Shown here: positions 61,680-64,000 of the stretch, piece after piece
Numbering within the stretch: position 1 is the stretch's first letter
How the letters are laid out: each line of letters starts with the position of its first letter
Assembly: GCA_934426255.1 (NCBI GenBank)
Contig: CAKRYD010000007.1
Span: 1-64,000 of the forward strand
Origin: an uncultured Bacteroidaceae bacterium
GTDB taxonomy: Bacteria > Bacteroidota > Bacteroidia > Bacteroidales > Bacteroidaceae
DNA length: 64,000 bases
Direction: 5' to 3'
Notes under the pieces: generated by a model
The model's input: only the letters and a program-made list of their open reading frames with translations
What the model was told of the DNA's origin: nothing
Databases searched by the model: none
Translations under genes and position numbers: made by a program

Positions 61680-62366
61680 TCATTGACCGCTGAGTATGGT
61701 TGTCGACAGTATCACAATGTCGTCAAAAGGGCGGTCGCCTTCGATTGTGGCCGCCTTTTGTATACGGTCAACCACATCGAGCCCTTCAACCACCTGCCCG
61801 AACACTGTATATGCCCCGTCCAGATGGGGCGCACCACCGGTTTTCACGTAGGTTTCCTTTACATCTTCTGGCATGACTGTCTTTCCTTCCGACTTTTCCT
61901 GCAGCTGTTCAGCCATTTTGCGCACTTCTTTTTTGGTGAAGCGTCTGCCCCATACGATATAGAACTGTGACCCGCTCGACCTGCGTTCGGGGTTGGTTTT
62001 GTCTCCTTCCCGGGCAGCTGCCAGGGCTCCACGCCGGTGAAAGTGACGGGGAAAGTCAATCTCGGCAGGCAGCGTATAGCCGGGTCCGCCCTCACCGAGT
62101 GGCTTATCCATGCGTGCATGACGCGAATCGGGGTCGCCGCCCTGTATCATGAAGTTCTCGATGACGCGATGAAACAGCAGGCTGTCATAATAATGAGTTG
62201 CACACAGGTGCAGGAAGTTGTCGCGGTGTTTGGGAGTCTCGTCATAGAGTTCCACCGTGATGTTGCCTTTGTTCGTTGCTATCAGCACCCTTTTGCGCTT
62301 GCCGTTTTCTTGGGCTGTGGCTGCCAGGAAGCAGCAGATGAGAATAATAAAGCAAATTCTACGCAT
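61680..62366 (-). CDS. Secreted peptidylprolyl isomerase (cyclophilin type)
   Basis: The 228-residue protein has a signal peptide (MRRICFIILICCFLAATAQ), so it acts in the periplasm. The cyclophilin core has VELYDETPKHRDNFLHLC, DSLLFHRVIENFMIQGGDPDS with the catalytic Arg, GSQFYIVWG with the Gln, and DGAYTVFGQVVEGLDVVDRI. An insert of about 35 residues (RFTKKEVRKMAEQLQEKSEG) separates the QFYIV and GAYTVFG blocks, as in other Bacteroidales homologues. It catalyses cis-trans isomerisation of X-Pro bonds. It has its own promoter and lies alone between the fasciclin operon and the fibronectin-like gene. Confidence 0.93.
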   Translation of the reverse strand: MRRICFIILICCFLAATAQENGKRKRVLIATNKGNITVELYDETPKHRDNFLHLCATHYYDSLLFHRVIENFMIQGGDPDSRHARMDKPLGEGGPGYTLPAEIDFPRHFHRRGALAAAREGDKTNPERRSSGSQFYIVWGRRFTKKEVRKMAEQLQEKSEGKTVMPEDVKETYVKTGGAPHLDGAYTVFGQVVEGLDVVDRIQKAATIEGDRPFDDIVILSTTILSGQ

Positions 62367-62393
62367 TGTCTATACCTTATATAATAGGAGGAG

Positions 62394-62401
62394 CAAAGTT
62401 A
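62394..62401 (-). promoter_or_regulatory. Promoter -7 element of the cyclophilin gene
   Basis: The minus strand reads TAACTTTG, 28 bases before the start. A TTG about 18 bases upstream may serve as -33 element. Confidence 0.5.
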
Positions 62402-62445
62402 AGGTAAAATCTTTCAAGGCAAGCATTTTTCGGGTCTTAAATCAA

Positions 62446-62478
62446 CACAACGGCCATCGCTGCATGCGATGGCCGTTG
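62446..62478 (-). terminator. Hairpin after the fibronectin-like gene
   Basis: ACAACGGCCATCGC (62446-62459) pairs perfectly with GCGATGGCCGTTGT (62465-62478) over 14 bp around TGCAT. It follows the stop of the fibronectin-like gene on the minus strand; the T-run is weak. Confidence 0.7.
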
Positions 62479-62497
62479 TCATTGCCTGCTCTGTGGT

Positions 62498-64000
62498 TTA
62501 GTTGAGCCTTATCTTACGGGCCACTTTGCGGCTGCCGTCGGTGACTGTCAGGATGTATATGCCGGATGCGGCTTTTGAAATGCTTTTCCATTCGCTGCCG
62601 GGCTCTATGGTTCCTTGCTGCAATGTCTGTCCCGTGAGAGATGCGAGACGATAGTTGCACCTTTTCTTTGTGCCTGTTACGGCAAACTCTGTGAGGCTGT
62701 TGCGGAAAACTACGGCCAGTTCTTCACCGGCTCCCTCGATAGCTTCGATGCCTACAGGTATGGGTGCGGTGAATTGTGACACGGTTCCATAGGTGGTGCC
62801 TGCCTCGGTGGTGGCAAAGGCCCGGTATTCATAGACTTCTCCGGCCACTAATCCGCTGAGTGTGGCTTCCATGGTTTCGCCGTCGGCCAGTACCACCTGT
62901 ACCTCATTTCCGGCAGCCCTGCTGCGGGTTCCGTTCTTTTTGACGGCCCAATACTCAAAGCCCTGCCTGATGATCTTGTCGGATCCCAGGACGATATATC
63001 CCTTGAGTTTCACCATGTCGTTTTCGATTGTATAGGTCGAGGTATACACATCGGGCTCGAAATATACATAGGCATCGGCCGTTCCGAAGGCCGACCATTC
63101 GCCGAAGTAATACGTACCTTTGCCATCCTTGTAGTAGGGCCGGTATTTATAATAGGTGTTTGCACTCAGGTTTTTCAGTGTTCCCGACAGTTTTCCATCG
63201 ATGATGGGACATTCGGCATAGCTCGACGGCACCAGATCAGGGGCATCATAGCGACGCCACTCAAAGCCTGCGCCGGTTGTGGCGTCGCAGTTGGTCTTGG
63301 CACAGATGCGGGCCATGGTGTTCGATACTGCCTCGGCGGGAAGTGTCTCCATTGATATGGCTTTGGTCTTGAAGCTATAGTAGGCCGAATGATAGGTGCG
63401 TCCGCCATACTCCACACAGAACCTCACGGAGTAGCTTGTATTGGGATTCAAGCCCTCCACACGGAACTCGCGGCTGTTGTTCCAAGTTTTCTTTCCGTCC
63501 CACTCAAAGCCATACTTGGTGATTTCGGCATCTCCTTTGGTCCATGTGCCCGAGCACGAGAAGGTGGTCACGGTAGCACTGCCCGAAGTGACATTTACAT
63601 CCAGATTCTTTGTATACAGATATGAGGTCACACCCCTGTAGGTCACTCCGTTATACACGGCATAGGGCACCACTTCGCACGCACCTTCGGGCGAAAGCCC
63701 TGTAAACTTCACGATGTCGGAAGCCCCGCTGCCTTGAGCCATCTTCGTGGTCTTGTTGAAGATGATGCCTGTTTCCGATGGCTTCAGGTAGTCGTCCGCA
63801 GAGGCAATGGCGCGTGTTCCCACATAGGTCTGTCCGGCAACATTGCTTTTCGTGTCGATGGTCACCGTGGGCGAAACGGCGGGATATTCGGCTTTGACCG
63901 TATATTCCGAGCCTCCCATCACATAGGTTACGCTTACATTCCTTACATCCAGACCGGCATTTACTGCCGTATATCTGCCGCCGCTGCCTAAGGTGCAGGG
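62498..64000 (-). CDS. Fibronectin-type-III-like T9SS cargo protein, 5' end outside the window
   Basis: The frame is open to the right edge of the window (minus-strand codons from 64000: PCTLGSGGRYTAVNAG), so at least 500 residues are visible and the start is missing. Several beta-sandwich repeats follow the fibronectin III pattern: FTGLSPEGACEVVPYAVYNG, VEGLNPNTSYSVRFCVEYGGRTYHS, LKNLSANTYYKYRPYYKDGKGTYYFG, LSGLVAGEVYEYRAFATTEAGTTYG. The C-terminal tail (YRLASLTGQTLQQ to ARKIRLN) is a T9SS-type sorting signal. It is probably a surface-bound or secreted modular protein; a catalytic domain could lie beyond the window edge. Confidence 0.75.
   Translation of the reverse strand, partial: PCTLGSGGRYTAVNAGLDVRNVSVTYVMGGSEYTVKAEYPAVSPTVTIDTKSNVAGQTYVGTRAIASADDYLKPSETGIIFNKTTKMAQGSGASDIVKFTGLSPEGACEVVPYAVYNGVTYRGVTSYLYTKNLDVNVTSGSATVTTFSCSGTWTKGDAEITKYGFEWDGKKTWNNSREFRVEGLNPNTSYSVRFCVEYGGRTYHSAYYSFKTKAISMETLPAEAVSNTMARICAKTNCDATTGAGFEWRRYDAPDLVPSSYAECPIIDGKLSGTLKNLSANTYYKYRPYYKDGKGTYYFGEWSAFGTADAYVYFEPDVYTSTYTIENDMVKLKGYIVLGSDKIIRQGFEYWAVKKNGTRSRAAGNEVQVVLADGETMEATLSGLVAGEVYEYRAFATTEAGTTYGTVSQFTAPIPVGIEAIEGAGEELAVVFRNSLTEFAVTGTKKRCNYRLASLTGQTLQQGTIEPGSEWKSISKAASGIYILTVTDGSRKVARKIRLN

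Overview
The window looks like a chromosome segment of a Bacteroidales bacterium, most likely Prevotella-like. The support is the repeated Bacteroidetes promoter pattern (TTTG, 19-21 bases, then TAnnTTTG), the absence of strong Shine-Dalgarno sites, the KorA/KorB 2-oxoacid:ferredoxin oxidoreductase, the Bacteroidetes-type short GyrB, fimbrillin-like lipoproteins, BspA-type leucine-rich repeats, DUF3109 and DUF6108 proteins, and several secreted proteins with type IX secretion (T9SS) C-terminal tails. No phage, plasmid, CRISPR array or complete insertion sequence is visible.

Layout. 1-8 kb: a 5'-truncated GH97 glycosidase, recO, a tRNA-Glu and rpsT transcription unit, korAB, a 23-bp tandem repeat and gyrB. 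7.5-10 kb: a secreted GH43-like protein and a CNNM/CBS membrane protein. 10-19.6 kb: the first half of the division and cell-wall (dcw) cluster on the minus strand, mraZ-rsmH-ftsL-ftsI-murE-mraY-murD-ftsW. It ends at ftsW, and murD carries an in-frame TAG. 20-22.2 kb: asnB and a candidate small RNA with its own promoter and terminator. 22.5-31 kb: surface and secreted proteins, namely a fimbrillin-LRR lipoprotein, a two-domain phosphoesterase and a 1460-residue multi-domain T9SS cargo protein, followed by a helically phased palindromic repeat array. 31.3-37.6 kb: panE, ung, a DUF3109 gene, and a sufC-sufD-sufS-rnhB operon without sufB. 37.7-40 kb: an ECF sigma factor, a small anti-sigma-like protein, a DUF6108 protein and an outer-membrane protein in one operon. 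40-51 kb: folB, a B3/4-domain protein, a GxGYxYP protein, a GTPase-impaired EF-G paralogue, a CotH-kinase/TIM-barrel secreted pair, and sdaA. 51-53.5 kb: two adjacent fimbrillin-like lipoproteins; the upstream one is interrupted at a G9 homopolymer and looks phase-variable. 54-64 kb: rmuC, ribD, a dipeptidyl peptidase IV, an SGNH hydrolase, a fasciclin lipoprotein, a cyclophilin, and a fibronectin-like T9SS cargo protein that runs off the window.

The points most worth a second look are the poly-G tract in the fimbrillin gene (basis for on/off surface antigen switching), the amber codon inside murD, the MraZ-box-like operator, the unassigned small RNA next to asnB, the phased AAAATCGGCGATTTT array, the fused nuclease-like/purple-acid-phosphatase protein and the ECF sigma locus.
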